Numbered from the stretch's first letter, positions 8,597-18,061 are shown. The stretch: DNA of 64,000 nt from Peptoclostridium acidaminophilum DSM 3953 (GCF_000597865.1 NZ_CP007453.1:434001-498000), one strand, 5' to 3'. Notes: generated from the letters alone by a model not told the origin. Numbers and translations are program-made.

Positions 8597-8941
8597 GGTA
8601 TCCTGTCCTTTCGCGTGGTAATATATAATAAGCAATAAAATGATGTTTTATCAGCTGCCTTGAAAAAGGCTACATATACATTATACAGCTAAGCGGTCAG
8701 TTTGCCTCATAAGCTGAAGCTTTTTTTCAAAATTTCAAAGGGGCCTTTAAAAATGCTGAATAAGTACTTGGAAAGCGGTCTAATGGCACGAATACAGGCT
8801 ATACAAAAGGCTTCGCACAGTATAAAAAATGTACACGAAATAATATTTACTTTAGACTCGAATTATGTGATAATAATACCTTGTTGTGATAAAATTTAGT
8901 TAATGTGTAATAAATAACATAGAGTGAGCGGAGGGTTCGAA
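8597..8941. other. Divergent intergenic region
   Basis: This 345-bp spacer separates the phospholipase C-like gene from the DUF1846 gene. It is AT-rich and should carry both promoters. I see no RNA gene, repeat or convincing short gene; a 65-codon frame at 8702-8899 lacks a ribosome site and family features. Confidence 0.4.
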
Positions 8942-10450
8942 ATGAAGATGGGATTTGATCCAAAGAAATATCTCGAAGAGCAGTCCAAATACATTTTGGA
9001 AAGAGTGCATAACTATGACAAGCTGTATCTCGAATTTGGAGGAAAGCTCTTGTTTGACCTTCATGCAAAGAGAGTTCTGCCTGGGTTCGACGAAAATGCA
9101 AAAATCAAACTTCTTCACAAGCTTAAGGAGAAGGTTGAGATAATAATATGCGTTTATGCCGGAGACATCGAAAGAAACAAGATCAGAGGCGACTTTGGGA
9201 TTACATATGACATGGATGTATTAAGGCTCATAGACGATCTTGCCGCATACGAGCTTGACGTAAACAGTGTGGTAATCACAAGATACGAGGGACAGCCGGC
9301 CACTACCGTGTTCATGAACAAGCTTGAGCGCAGGGGAATAAAGGTGTACACACACAAGGCCACAAAGGGGTATCCGACTGACGTTGACACGATAGTGAGC
9401 GACGAAGGCTATGGACAGAATCCGTTCATCGAGACTACAAAGCCTATAGTTGTTGTGACAGCTCCAGGGCCTGGAAGTGGAAAGCTTGCAACTTGCCTAA
9501 GCCAGCTCTACCATGAATATAGACGCGGCAAGGTTGCGGGATATTCCAAGTTTGAGACATTCCCGGTTTGGAACGTACCGCTTAAGCATCCGCTTAACAT
9601 AGCATATGAGGCTGCGACTGTGGACCTCAAGGACGTAAACATGATAGACTCTTTCCACTTTGACGCCTACAATGAAATAACTGTAAACTACAACCGCGAC
9701 ATAGAGATGTTCCCTGTGCTAAAGAGGATAATTGAGAAGATAACAGGCCAGGAGTCTGTATACAAATCTCCTACTGACATGGGCGTAAACCGGGTAGGGT
9801 TTGGAATAATAGACGACGAGGTTGTAAAAGATGCCTCAAGACAGGAGATAATAAGAAGATATTTCAAGACTGCCTGCGAATACAAGAAAGGCTACATTGA
9901 CTATGAGACATCCCAGAGGATGAAACTTATAATGGAGGAGCTCAACCTCAAGGAGCAGGACAGGAAAGTGGTTATGCCTGCAAGAGAGTATTCGGCAAGG
10001 CTAAAGCAAAAGTCAGCTAAGAATGATGCGTGTCCGGCGATGGCAATCGAGCTTGAAGACGGAACCATTATAACTGGAAGGACGTCAGATGTAATGAATG
10101 CCACGGCGGCAGTGCTGCTTAATGCAGTAAAGCATATGGCCAACATGGCTGACGAGATACACCTTATTTCGCCTGTGATACTCGAACCGATAATAGACCT
10201 CAAGGCCAATAAGCTTGGCAATAGAAGCTCGGTTCTAGATTGCGAGGAGATACTGATAGCGCTGAGCATATGCGCGGCTACGAATCCTATGGCGAAGGCT
10301 GCTATAGAAAAGTTGCCTATGCTGAAGGGATGCAGAGCCCATTCGACTACTATACTCAGCCTGAGCGATGAGCAGATATACAGGAAGCTTGACATCGACG
10401 TCACATCAGATGCAGAGTATCCTTCGGAGAACCTGTACTACAATTTATAG
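8942..10450 (+). CDS. DUF1846 family protein
   Basis: A 502-residue cytoplasmic protein of the DUF1846 (PF08903) family, widespread in Firmicutes and of unknown biochemical role. Recognisable stretches are [74 protein letters not shown] and [17 protein letters not shown]. The GPGSGK segment resembles a nucleotide-binding loop, but no ATPase activity can be claimed. ATG 8942 is chosen because CGGAGGG lies 6 bases upstream; the longer frame from 8924 would start before it. A strong terminator follows directly and is the landing site of the group II intron. Confidence 0.9.
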   Translation: MKMGFDPKKYLEEQSKYILERVHNYDKLYLEFGGKLLFDLHAKRVLPGFDENAKIKLLHKLKEKVEIIICVYAGDIERNKIRGDFGITYDMDVLRLIDDLAAYELDVNSVVITRYEGQPATTVFMNKLERRGIKVYTHKATKGYPTDVDTIVSDEGYGQNPFIETTKPIVVVTAPGPGSGKLATCLSQLYHEYRRGKVAGYSKFETFPVWNVPLKHPLNIAYEAATVDLKDVNMIDSFHFDAYNEITVNYNRDIEMFPVLKRIIEKITGQESVYKSPTDMGVNRVGFGIIDDEVVKDASRQEIIRRYFKTACEYKKGYIDYETSQRMKLIMEELNLKEQDRKVVMPAREYSARLKQKSAKNDACPAMAIELEDGTIITGRTSDVMNATAAVLLNAVKHMANMADEIHLISPVILEPIIDLKANKLGNRSSVLDCEEILIALSICAATNPMAKAAIEKLPMLKGCRAHSTTILSLSDEQIYRKLDIDVTSDAEYPSENLYYNL

Positions 10451-10470
10451 CAGGCCATACTGTTGAATTT

Positions 10471-10511
10471 AAGCGCCGCATTTGTCTTACGACAAGTGCG
10501 GCGCTTTTGTT
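10471..10511 (+). terminator. Terminator of the DUF1846 gene, intron insertion site
   Basis: A perfect 16-bp stem (10471-10486 with 10491-10506, loop TTAC) ends in TTTTGTT. The group II intron begins immediately after this U-tract, as is typical of bacterial class C introns that home to terminators. Confidence 0.95.
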
Positions 10512-10928
10512 GTGCGCCCGGCATGGGCGATAACTTGGTGGTGAAAGTCCACTACGCGCTCGGTAGCAGGAAGCGTTAGTCAAAGGCAAGGGTGTCCATC
10601 GCGAGGTGGAATCTGAAGGAAGCCGGAGGCAAAGTCCCGAACCGACGAACAGAAACCGCATATTGAGGCCGAAATAGGGCGGACGAGTTTGCAACTCAAA
10701 ACGAAGTCCAATGCTACCCGAACCCTACACGGTAAATGCGGCGGTTACATGGGATGAAGGTTATCGTTCTTACCCGGGGAGGTCTCACGGACGTTGAGTA
10801 AGATAAATCTGAAATACGGAGTAAAGCTTGCCGTGAGAAGTCAGCAGAGGCCATAGTACCGATTTTTTTTTTCGGAAAGGGCTGAACAATCGTAAGTCTT
10901 GAGTAAGAGCCGGAAGGAGGCTGGTGCG

Positions 10929-12326
10929 TTGAAAGCAGAATACCGAGAGGGCTGCCTGCAAAGGGATAGCGTGGAACGTGAAGAGTATGCAGGAGCGCAG
11001 AGCGCCAGCACTCGGGAGAGCAAAGAAAGAGATGGTGCAATCGACCTGCTCGAGAGGATACTGGAACGGGATAACCTCAACAGAGCCTACAAGCAGGTCA
11101 AGCGTAACCACGGAGCGCCAGGAATCGATGGAATGACTGTCGAGGATGCGTTTTTGTGGATAAGGGAAAATAGGGATGAACTTCTGCAAAGCATCAGGGA
11201 TGGAAGCTACAAGCCGAGTCCAGTGCGACGCAAGGAAATTCCCAAATCCGATGGTGGGGTGCGAAAACTGGGGATTCCCACGGTAATAGACCGAGTCATC
11301 CAGCAGGCCATAGCGCAGAAGTTACAAGCCATCTTTGAACCAATATTTTCAGAAGGAAGCTATGGCTACCGTCCGAAAAGAAGCGCACATCAAGCAATTC
11401 TAAAAGTGAAAAATTATGCAGATCAGGGATACGGATACGCAGTAGAAATAGACCTGTCCAAGTACTTCGACACCCTGAATCACGAATTGCTTCTTAACCT
11501 TCTGCGAAAGAAATTCCAAGACAACCGCGTGATAGAACTCATCAAGAAATATCTAAAGAGTGGAGTCATGGAAAACGGAGTATTCTGCAGAACTGAGGAA
11601 GGCTCGCCGCAAGGCGGGCCGCTTTCGCCTCTACTGGCCAACATCTACCTGAATGAATTCGACAAGGAGATGGAAGGCCGAGGGGTAAAGATAGTCAGGT
11701 ACGCGGATGACATTGTGGTGCTTGCGAAAAGCAAAAGAGCCGCAGTACGTCTAATGAAAACCTGTAGCAGATATCTTGAGGACAGACTCAAACTCAGAGT
11801 GAACGTCCAAAAGAGCAAGGTGGTAAGCGTGCTGGCTAGAAAGCACTTCAAATTCCTTGGATTTTGCCTCGGGAAGAATGGAAAGGGAATATACATACGA
11901 GCCCACCGGGAATCCCTTGCAAAGGCGAAACGAAAGTTGAAGGAACTGACCCGCAGGAATCAGGGAAGGAATGTGCGCATGGTCATGGAGAACGTCAAAA
12001 GATACATCCGTGGATGGCTTGGATACTATAATGTGGCTGACATCAAACGAACTCTGCTCAAATGGAACGAATGGATGCGCCGAAGGATTCGCATGTATAT
12101 CTGGAAGCAATGGAAGAAACCAAGAACGAGGGTGAAGAACCTGACGAAACTGGGCATTCCAGAGTGGCAGGCATACCAATGGGGCAACACGCGGCTGGGA
12201 TACTGGCGTATAGCAGGTAGCGCGGTTTTATCCCGCTCCATCACAAATGAAAAGCTCGTACAGGCCGGATACTATGACTTTCCGGCGCAGTACGAGCAAT
12301 TACGCAAAATGCACTTAAGCGGTTGA
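10929..12326 (+). CDS. ltrA: Group II intron reverse transcriptase/maturase (outer intron)
   Basis: An approximately 465-residue intron-encoded protein. Reverse transcriptase blocks are visible in order: GAPGIDGMTVEDA, VRKLGIPTVIDRVIQQAI, GSYGYRPKRSAHQAI, the polymerase aspartate in VEIDLSKYFDTLNH, SPQGGPLSPLLANIYL and the catalytic YADD box. The maturase (X) domain carries YIRGWLGYYN. No HNH endonuclease domain follows, consistent with a class C intron. The start is taken as TTG 10929 because AGGAGG ends 8 bases upstream; the frame is open back to TTG 10899. It aids splicing and target-primed reverse transcription. All catalytic residues look intact. Confidence 0.93.
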   Translation: MKAEYREGCLQRDSVEREEYAGAQSASTRESKERDGAIDLLERILERDNLNRAYKQVKRNHGAPGIDGMTVEDAFLWIRENRDELLQSIRDGSYKPSPVRRKEIPKSDGGVRKLGIPTVIDRVIQQAIAQKLQAIFEPIFSEGSYGYRPKRSAHQAILKVKNYADQGYGYAVEIDLSKYFDTLNHELLLNLLRKKFQDNRVIELIKKYLKSGVMENGVFCRTEEGSPQGGPLSPLLANIYLNEFDKEMEGRGVKIVRYADDIVVLAKSKRAAVRLMKTCSRYLEDRLKLRVNVQKSKVVSVLARKHFKFLGFCLGKNGKGIYIRAHRESLAKAKRKLKELTRRNQGRNVRMVMENVKRYIRGWLGYYNVADIKRTLLKWNEWMRRRIRMYIWKQWKKPRTRVKNLTKLGIPEWQAYQWGNTRLGYWRIAGSAVLSRSITNEKLVQAGYYDFPAQYEQLRKMHLSG

Positions 12327-12358
12327 ACCGCCGTATACTGAACGGTACGTACGGTGGT
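12327..12358 (+). ncRNA. Domain V of the outer group II intron
   Basis: The catalytic hairpin ACCGCCGT ... TGAA ... ACGGTGGT lies just after the maturase stop codon. It is the most conserved ribozyme element and is intact. Confidence 0.88.
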
Positions 12359-12873
12359 GGTGTGCCATGAAAGGCATACGGATGATGAAGGTAGGTCCTT
12401 CGACAGGGATTGAACAGGCAAACCTGTCAAACAACCTTAATGCTGCTGTGATTAAGAGTCGTGGTAGTGAGCGATTAAGGAAAAGGCTGCACAAGCAGTC
12501 ATGTGAGATATGTGAAGATGAACGAAAGTGAACCGCTGATGAAGTATCGATAGCGTAAAGTTCCTGCAAAACTCAACTCTTCACCACTGATTGAGGAAAA
12601 GGATAGAAGATACCTGTAAGGCTGACTATCTGTGGGACGGTATTAAGGCGGCATGAGCATATATCAGGCATCTGTATGAAACATGGGAACCTGCGGAATG
12701 ATGGTAATCGAAAAAGTCTAAGCCACAGAAAGGCAAAGCTGAAAGTAGAGATGCATTTCGCAGGGGCGGAGATGTTCGTAGTAGTGATGAAACTGCTGTA
12801 ATGGCAGTGGAGCGAAGGGGCATCATCATTCAGCTCAGAAGCAGAAAACAACTATATCAAATAGGAGGATTTG

Positions 12874-14112
12874 ATGCGGATGAGCAAACCGTACAAAATA
12901 CCGAAGAAAGTAGTACTTGAGGCATATAAAAGAGTGAAGGCAAACAAGGGAAGTGCCGGGATAGATGGCATAACCTTTGAGGTCTTTGATGAAAATCTCG
13001 AAAAGAACTTATACAAGATATGGAATAGGATGAGCTCAGGAAGCTACATTCCCGCCCCGGTTTTGGCAGTTGAAATACCTAAAAAGACCGGAGGGACAAG
13101 GCGACTGGGCATACCTACCATCACCGACCGAATAGCGCAAATGGTAGCAAGAATGATTGTCGAGCCTAAGGTTGAACCCATTTTTCACGAGGACTCATAC
13201 GGATACAGGCCAAACAAATCTGCATTAGAAGCAGTGGGAAGAGCCCGTGAGCGAAGCTGGAAGTACGACTACGTGATAGAACTGGATGTGAAGGGTCTGT
13301 TCGATAATATCGACCATGAACTTCTCATGCGCGTGGTAGAAAAGCACGTGGATGAAAAGTGGGCCAAGCTCTATATAAAGAGATGGCTCGAAGCCCCTTT
13401 CACAACTAAAGAAGGACAACACATAGCTCGGAAAGCCGGAACCCCTCAAGGTGGCGTTATCAGCCCTGTGTTGGCGAACATGTTCCTACACTATGCGTTT
13501 GACCGTTGGATGGAAAGGAATTATCCGAAATGTCCTTTTGAGAGATACGCCGATGATGCCGTTATTCATTGTCAAACGCCTACACAAGCCAAACAGCTGA
13601 AGCAAGCGCTGACGGAAAGAATGTTGGAATGTCGATTGGAACTTCATCCCGAAAAGACTCGGATTGCTTACTGTCACGATAAAGACAGGAAGGAAAACTA
13701 TCCAGTCAGAAGCTTTGATTTTCTCGGATACACATTTAAAGCGATGAATATCAAGTGCAGGGACGGAATTCTAAGGTATAACTTCATCGCATCCGTAAGC
13801 AAAACGTCTTGTAAGAGCTTTAGAGATAAAATCAAGGCCTTGGAAATTCACAAAAGAACTGGGAGTTCCATAAACATCATAGCTGAAATCATAAACCCGA
13901 TAGTGAGGGGATGGATGAACTATTTCAGCAAGTACAATCCGTCAGCCATGAAATACTCCCTGGACTGCGTAGATAGAAGACTCGTAAAGTGGGCGATGTG
14001 TAAGTTCAAACACTTTAGGGGACATAGAAGACGGGCAGAAAAATGGCTCTCTGAGGTTAAAAGCAGAGAGCCGGGACTATTCGCACATTGGAAACTTCGG
14101 TATATCAGTTAA
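12874..14112 (+). CDS. ltrA: Group II intron reverse transcriptase/maturase (inner intron)
   Basis: A 412-residue intron-encoded protein clearly different from the outer one. RT blocks: GSAGIDGITFEVF, TRRLGIPTITDRIAQMV, DSYGYRPNKSALEAV, the aspartate in IELDVKGLFDNIDH, TPQGGVISPVLANMFLHY and YADDAVIHC. The maturase domain has NPIVRGWMNYFSKYNPS. The C-terminus is short and basic (GHRRRAEKW) with no HNH motif. ATG 12874 has AGGAGG 5 bases upstream; an in-frame TTG at 12871 is too close. Sequence differences suggest a different intron lineage from the host intron, so this is insertion of one intron into another rather than duplication. Confidence 0.92.
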   Translation: MRMSKPYKIPKKVVLEAYKRVKANKGSAGIDGITFEVFDENLEKNLYKIWNRMSSGSYIPAPVLAVEIPKKTGGTRRLGIPTITDRIAQMVARMIVEPKVEPIFHEDSYGYRPNKSALEAVGRARERSWKYDYVIELDVKGLFDNIDHELLMRVVEKHVDEKWAKLYIKRWLEAPFTTKEGQHIARKAGTPQGGVISPVLANMFLHYAFDRWMERNYPKCPFERYADDAVIHCQTPTQAKQLKQALTERMLECRLELHPEKTRIAYCHDKDRKENYPVRSFDFLGYTFKAMNIKCRDGILRYNFIASVSKTSCKSFRDKIKALEIHKRTGSSINIIAEIINPIVRGWMNYFSKYNPSAMKYSLDCVDRRLVKWAMCKFKHFRGHRRRAEKWLSEVKSREPGLFAHWKLRYIS

Positions 14113-14130
14113 TGCGGTTATGAATGATAA

Positions 14131-14164
14131 GAGCCGTATGAAGGGAGACTTTCACGTACGGTTC
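14131..14164 (+). ncRNA. Domain V of the inner group II intron
   Basis: GAGCCGTATG pairs with CGTACGGTTC, closing a short hairpin. It is the standard domain V catalytic triad region, intact and 18 bases after the maturase stop. Confidence 0.88.
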
Positions 14165-14377
14165 TGTGAGAAGCTCGGGGTGAAACTCCCCTTGCTTACT
14201 CGACTGAGAGGTCGGCTGATGAACTAATCGTCAGCCTCCTACTCGATTTTCAATACGGCACCTCACCTCAAAGTGTCAGCAGAGGGAGGTATGGGTATAG
14301 TAACAATAGAAAATCATTCGAAATGAGAGAGCAATGTTGGATGAAAAAGTCGGTCATAGAAAGAGGAGGCAAGCGAT

Positions 14378-16069
14378 ATGCAAAACTTCAATATTTTAAT
14401 CGGAGGCTCTGCCGGGCAAGGAATAGACACACTTTCCAGCAGCATAGAAAAAACACTACACAAAATGGGTTATTATATATTTTCCAACAAGGATTATGAA
14501 TCACGAGTCAGAGGGGGACACAATTTCACACAGGTTAGGTTCGGGAATCTGCCGGTGTACTCGCATTCTGAAAGTCTTGACATGATAATTGCTTTGAACG
14601 AGGAAGCGATAGAAGTCCACAAGGATAAACTGTCTGAAGGCGGAATTATTCTTTGTGATGAAAGCATTACTTCTGCAGGGGATAAGTTCGTGCCCCGGCC
14701 TCTTAACCGCACTGCAAAGCAAATAGGCAATGCAATGGTGGCAAATACAGTTGCTTTTGGAGCAGTGTGTAAACTAATAGGGCTCGACATTGAAATTGCA
14801 AAAGACATGATAAATGCCAGTTTCGGCGAGGAATATGCAGGGGGCAATCTAATGGCATTTGATGAAGGCTATGGTATGCTTCAGAGAAGGTTTAACCTCG
14901 AAGAGCCGTCTGCAAAGAATCAGATGCTTATAAACTCAAACCAGGCCATTGCGCTTGGAGCTCTTGCGGGAGGAGTCATGTTTTATGCGGCCTATCCCAT
15001 GACTCCATCGACTGGCATACTCACATACCTTGCGGCAAAGACGATGGAAACAGATCTTATAGTAGAGCAGGCAGAGGATGAGATTGCAGCCATCCAAATG
15101 GCGCTTGGAGCTTCGTATGCAGGAGTCAGAGCGATGACTGGCACGTCGGGCGGAGGATTTGCGTTGATGGTGGAGGCTCTAAGCCTTGCCGGAATGATAG
15201 AGACTCCTATTGTCATTGTGGATTCTCAGCGTCCCGGGCCGGCTACCGGATTTCCAACCAGGACGGAGCAGGGCGACCTTTCATTCGTTTTGAATGCAGG
15301 CCACGGAGAGTTCTCAAGGATGGTAATAGCGGTGAGAAGTCCGGAGGATGCCTTTTATCAGACTGTGCGTGCGCTGAATCTTGCGGATGAGTTTCAAATA
15401 CCTGTAATAATTTTAACTGACCAGCATCTTGCCGATTCAAATCAGACAGCAGACAAATTCGATATGTCCCGAGTAAAAATAGAACGTCACATTTCAGATT
15501 TTACAGTTCTGGCTGAGTATGGCGACTATGGAAGATACAGGCTAACGGAGACTGGCTTATCACCAAGAATTATTCCTGGCAAAAACGAAAATCAGACTGT
15601 GTTGGTCGACAGCGACGAGCATGATGAACTGGGCCACATAGTGGAAGATGCCAATACCAGGATTAAAATGGTCAACAAAAGACTCGGGAAAATGGAGCTT
15701 CTGAAGCAAAAGGTCAAGGAGCCTGATTATTACGGCACAGATTCTCCAGAGGTCCTTCTGATTGGCTGGGGTTCCACGGAGGGAGCCCTGCGAGAGGCAG
15801 TCGAAATTTTGAACGGACGGGGAGAACGCTTTGGCACACTGGTGTTTGGCGACATATGGCCGCTTCCGATCCAGATGCTTGAAAAATATTCTGAAAATGC
15901 AAAGATAGTTGTGAATGTTGAGCAGAATGCCACAGGACAGCTCGGAAGGCTTATACGGCAGGAGACGGGGATTTTGATAGAACGCAGCATTTTAAAATAT
16001 GACGGCAGACAGATAAATGCAGAAGAAATAGTCAGAAGGTTTAATGAGGAGAATGCAATAGTTCGATGA
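14378..16069 (+). CDS. korA: 2-oxoacid:ferredoxin oxidoreductase, fused gamma-alpha subunit
   Basis: A 563-residue subunit of a KorAB-type 2-oxoacid:acceptor oxidoreductase, which oxidatively decarboxylates a 2-oxoacid to an acyl-CoA while reducing ferredoxin. Residues 1-180 are the gamma domain (GGSAGQGIDTLS, SRVRGGHNFTQVR); residues 190-380 are the pyrimidine-binding domain (YPMTPSTGIL, VEQAEDEIAAIQMALGASYAG, MTGTSGGGFALM); the rest is the C-terminal domain II. AGGAGG lies 11 bases before the ATG. It appears intact, but its partner korB is separated by an IS607-type element and itself interrupted. A complete enzyme is therefore unlikely unless another beta subunit substitutes. The 2-oxoacid is unknown. 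Confidence 0.92.
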   Translation: MQNFNILIGGSAGQGIDTLSSSIEKTLHKMGYYIFSNKDYESRVRGGHNFTQVRFGNLPVYSHSESLDMIIALNEEAIEVHKDKLSEGGIILCDESITSAGDKFVPRPLNRTAKQIGNAMVANTVAFGAVCKLIGLDIEIAKDMINASFGEEYAGGNLMAFDEGYGMLQRRFNLEEPSAKNQMLINSNQAIALGALAGGVMFYAAYPMTPSTGILTYLAAKTMETDLIVEQAEDEIAAIQMALGASYAGVRAMTGTSGGGFALMVEALSLAGMIETPIVIVDSQRPGPATGFPTRTEQGDLSFVLNAGHGEFSRMVIAVRSPEDAFYQTVRALNLADEFQIPVIILTDQHLADSNQTADKFDMSRVKIERHISDFTVLAEYGDYGRYRLTETGLSPRIIPGKNENQTVLVDSDEHDELGHIVEDANTRIKMVNKRLGKMELLKQKVKEPDYYGTDSPEVLLIGWGSTEGALREAVEILNGRGERFGTLVFGDIWPLPIQMLEKYSENAKIVVNVEQNATGQLGRLIRQETGILIERSILKYDGRQINAEEIVRRFNEENAIVR

Positions 16070-16124
16070 TATATAGACAAATATAGACTAAAGTGTTGGT
16101 GTATACTTATGAGGTGATGGGTAT

Positions 16125-16709
16125 ATGAGTAAACACTATAAACCAAGTGAATTTGCAGAATTAATAAATGTCTCGTTTAAGACACTGCAAAGTTGGGACA
16201 ACGAAGGTGTACTAAAAGCATACAGGACACCTTCGTACAGAAGATATTATACCTATGAGCAATATCTTCTGTACGAAGGGTTAAAGGCGACAGATGTGGA
16301 AAGGAAAACTGTTCTGTATGCCCGAGTTTCAACATCCAATCAAAAAGACGATTTGAAAAATCAAGTACAATTTCTTAGGGACTATGCAAATGCAAGCGGC
16401 ATTATTTTAGATGAAGTTATCGAGGACTACGGGAGTGGGCTGAATTAAAATCGCAAAAAATGAAATAAACTAATTGATGAATGTATGACAAACGAAATAG
16501 ATTCCATTATCATAACCCATAAAGTCAGGTTTGTAAGATTTGGATACGATTGGTTTGAAAGGTTTTTAAGCAAATTTGATGTCAAGCTAATCGTCGTCAA
16601 TAATGAAAGTCTGTCCCCGCAAGAAGAGCTAGTCCAAGATATAATTTCGATATCGCATGTATTTAGTTGTAGAATATATGGTCTGAGAAAGTACAAGAAA
16701 AAAATCTGA
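16125..16709 (+). pseudogene. tnpA: IS607-family serine recombinase TnpA, broken by two stops
   Basis: The first half (16125-16448) has a MerR-like helix-turn-helix DNA-binding region (YKPSEFAELINVSFKTLQSWDNEG) and the resolvase catalytic start YARVSTSNQKDDLKNQ with the nucleophilic serine. The same reading frame continues at 16485 with MTNEIDSIIITHKVRFVRFGYDWFERFL, the rest of the resolvase domain. Between them are two in-frame stops, TAA at 16446-16448 and TGA a few codons later. Family members usually have Tyr and Trp at these places (NYKRKKWNKL). No frameshift is needed, so two point mutations have inactivated the gene. The element should no longer transpose by itself. Confidence 0.85.
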
Positions 16710-16713
16710 GAGG

Positions 16714-17886
16714 ATGAAGAAATTGAAAAGAGCCTACAAGATAGAAATTAAGCCAACTGCAGAGCAGAAGGTTAAAATCCATCAAACCATTGGCGTGTGT
16801 CGGTTCATCTACAATTTTTACATCGCACACAACAAGGAAGTTTACGAATTAGAAAAACGATTCGTCTCGGGCATGGACTTTTCAAAATGGATCAACAACG
16901 AGTTTATTCCGAGCAATCCAGACCATGCGTGGATTAAGGATGTGTCGTCAAAGGCCGTAAAGCAAGCCATTATGAACGGCGATAAGGCTTTCACAAAGTT
17001 CTTCAAAGGGGAGGCGGGCTTTCCGAAGTTCAAGAAAAAGAATAAGCAGCTTGTGAAGGCCTATTTTCCCAAAAACAACAAGACCGACTGGACTCTTGAA
17101 AGGCACAGGGTCAAGATTCCTACGCTGGGCTGGATGAGACTCAAGGAGTTTGGCTACATCCCGGCAGACTCAATAGTCACAAGTGGCACAGTGTCCCAAA
17201 AGGCTGACAGATACTATGTGTCGATACTTGTGGAGGAAGATACACCCATTAATTGTTCAAAACCACATACCGAAGGAATAGGCGTTGATTTGGGGCTGAA
17301 GGATTTTGCGGTCTACTCAAATGGGGTCGTGAAGAAAAACATCAACAAGACCGCAAGGGTCAAAAAGCTTGAAAAAAAGCTAAGGCGTGAGCAACGCAGG
17401 CTTTCGAGGAAATACGAAAGTCTGAAAAAACTAAAAAAATCTGAAAAAGGAGATGCTACTAGGCGAAATATCCAAAAACAGATAACCAAGGTGCAAAAGC
17501 TTCATCAAAGACTAGGTAGCATAAGAACCGATTACATAAACAAGACGGTCTATGAGATTGTAAAGCAAAAACCAAGCTTTATAACAATCGAAGACCTTAA
17601 TGTAAGCGGCATGATGAAGAACAGGCATTTAGCCAAAGCTGTGCAAAAGCAGAAGTTCTATGAGTTCAAGATGAAGCTGGTCTCCAAGGCGAGCATCTAC
17701 GGCATAGAAGCCAGAGTCGTGGACAGGTGGTATCCATCGTCAAAGACTTGCAGTGCATGCGGAGCACACAAGAAGGACTTGAAGCTTTCCGAGCGGACAT
17801 ACAAGTGTGCCTGTGGGCTTGTCATTGACAGAGACTTGAACGCTTCAATTAATTTGGCTAATGCGAAAGAATATAAGATAGCCTAA
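16714..17886 (+). CDS. tnpB: RNA-guided endonuclease TnpB (IS607-associated)
   Basis: A 390-residue TnpB, the transposon-encoded ancestor of Cas12, which cuts DNA guided by an omega RNA copied from the element's right end. The RuvC residues are all present: Asp in GIGVDLGLKDFAVYSNG, Glu in FITIEDLNVSGMM, and Asp in [13 protein letters not shown]. The zinc ribbon between them has CSACGAH and CACG. The N-terminus has the usual KRAYKIEIKPTAEQ and GVCRFIYNFYI. A long basic coiled segment (about residues 205-265) is typical of IS607-linked members. It begins 4 bases after the tnpA relic. It looks intact although its tnpA is dead. Confidence 0.92.
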   Translation: MKKLKRAYKIEIKPTAEQKVKIHQTIGVCRFIYNFYIAHNKEVYELEKRFVSGMDFSKWINNEFIPSNPDHAWIKDVSSKAVKQAIMNGDKAFTKFFKGEAGFPKFKKKNKQLVKAYFPKNNKTDWTLERHRVKIPTLGWMRLKEFGYIPADSIVTSGTVSQKADRYYVSILVEEDTPINCSKPHTEGIGVDLGLKDFAVYSNGVVKKNINKTARVKKLEKKLRREQRRLSRKYESLKKLKKSEKGDATRRNIQKQITKVQKLHQRLGSIRTDYINKTVYEIVKQKPSFITIEDLNVSGMMKNRHLAKAVQKQKFYEFKMKLVSKASIYGIEARVVDRWYPSSKTCSACGAHKKDLKLSERTYKCACGLVIDRDLNASINLANAKEYKIA

Positions 17887-18041
17887 CTAAAACAGGCACT
17901 TATATATGTACCGAGGGCTATCTCGGGAATTTACGACTGTGGAGAGCTATACCAAACTGTAGTAGACAGATTGCGTGGCAATCGTCAAGGCAGGGTTCGT
18001 TGAAGCAGTAAAAATCTCGATATGGGTATATTTGTCCATAT
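17887..18041 (+). ncRNA. Candidate omega RNA region of the IS607-type TnpB
   Basis: The 155 bases between the tnpB stop and the right terminal repeat are non-coding and can form hairpins CCGAG/CTCGG (17911-17926) and GATTGC/GCAATC (17969-17983). In known TnpB systems the guide RNA scaffold overlaps the 3' end of tnpB and runs to the element edge. Identification here is by position and structure only. Confidence 0.4.
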
Positions 18042-18061
18042 TTTGAGTAGCAGGTGCTGTA

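Larger units (their letters stand above)
12360..14204 (+). mobile_element. Inner group II intron nested in the outer intron
   Basis: It begins GTGTGCC at 12360 (GUGYG-type 5' end) and ends CTCGAC at 14204 (AY 3' end), preceded by its own domain V (14131-14164) and a domain VI hairpin (CTCGGGGTGAAACTCCCC). A roughly 510-base ribozyme region precedes the maturase gene. Removing exactly this interval restores the domain V-VI linker of the outer intron, so the boundaries are well supported. The arrangement is a twintron: the outer intron should splice properly only after the inner one is removed. Confidence 0.88.
10512..14247 (+). mobile_element. Outer group II intron (class C-like), interrupted by a second intron
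   Basis: The 5' end is GTGCGCCCGGCATGGGCG at 10512, matching the GUGYG start. The ribozyme domains I-III occupy 10512 to about 10900 and the maturase ORF lies in domain IV. Domain V is 12327-12358 (ACCGCCGT paired with ACGGTGGT). The sequence then stops matching an intron 3' end. It resumes at 14205 with TGAGAGGTCGGCTGATGAAC and the domain VI hairpin, ending CTCGAT at 14247. Joining 12359 to 14205 recreates a continuous domain V-VI junction (GGTGGTG + TGAGAGG), so an inner intron occupies 12360-14204. Placement directly after a terminator supports class C. Confidence 0.88.
16071..18041 (+). mobile_element. IS607-type element between korA and korB
   Basis: The element carries a serine-recombinase tnpA (broken) and a tnpB. 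Near-identical inverted sequences flank it: ATATAGACAAATATA at 16071-16085 and the reverse complement of TATATTTGTCCATAT at 18027-18041, with one mismatch in 15. The left end starts one base after the korA stop and the right end lies 20 bases before the korB ATG. The element thus splits what was probably a tight two-gene operon. Exact ends are uncertain by a few bases because IS607 insertions leave no target duplication. Confidence 0.75.

Noticed and set aside
8702-8899. 65-codon frame upstream of the DUF1846 gene
   Set aside because: It starts at a non-ATG codon without a ribosome site and covers the promoter region; composition looks non-coding.
14291-14326. Short frame MGIVTIENHSK before korA, resembling the start of a ferredoxin subunit (KorD)
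   Set aside because: Only 11 codons; GGGAGG is one base from the ATG, too close to work; no cysteine motif. It could be a relic of korD but cannot be supported.
16446-16466. TGA in IS607 tnpA as selenocysteine or readthrough
   Set aside because: A TAA stop precedes it in the same frame, and the expected residue is Trp; simple nonsense mutations explain both.
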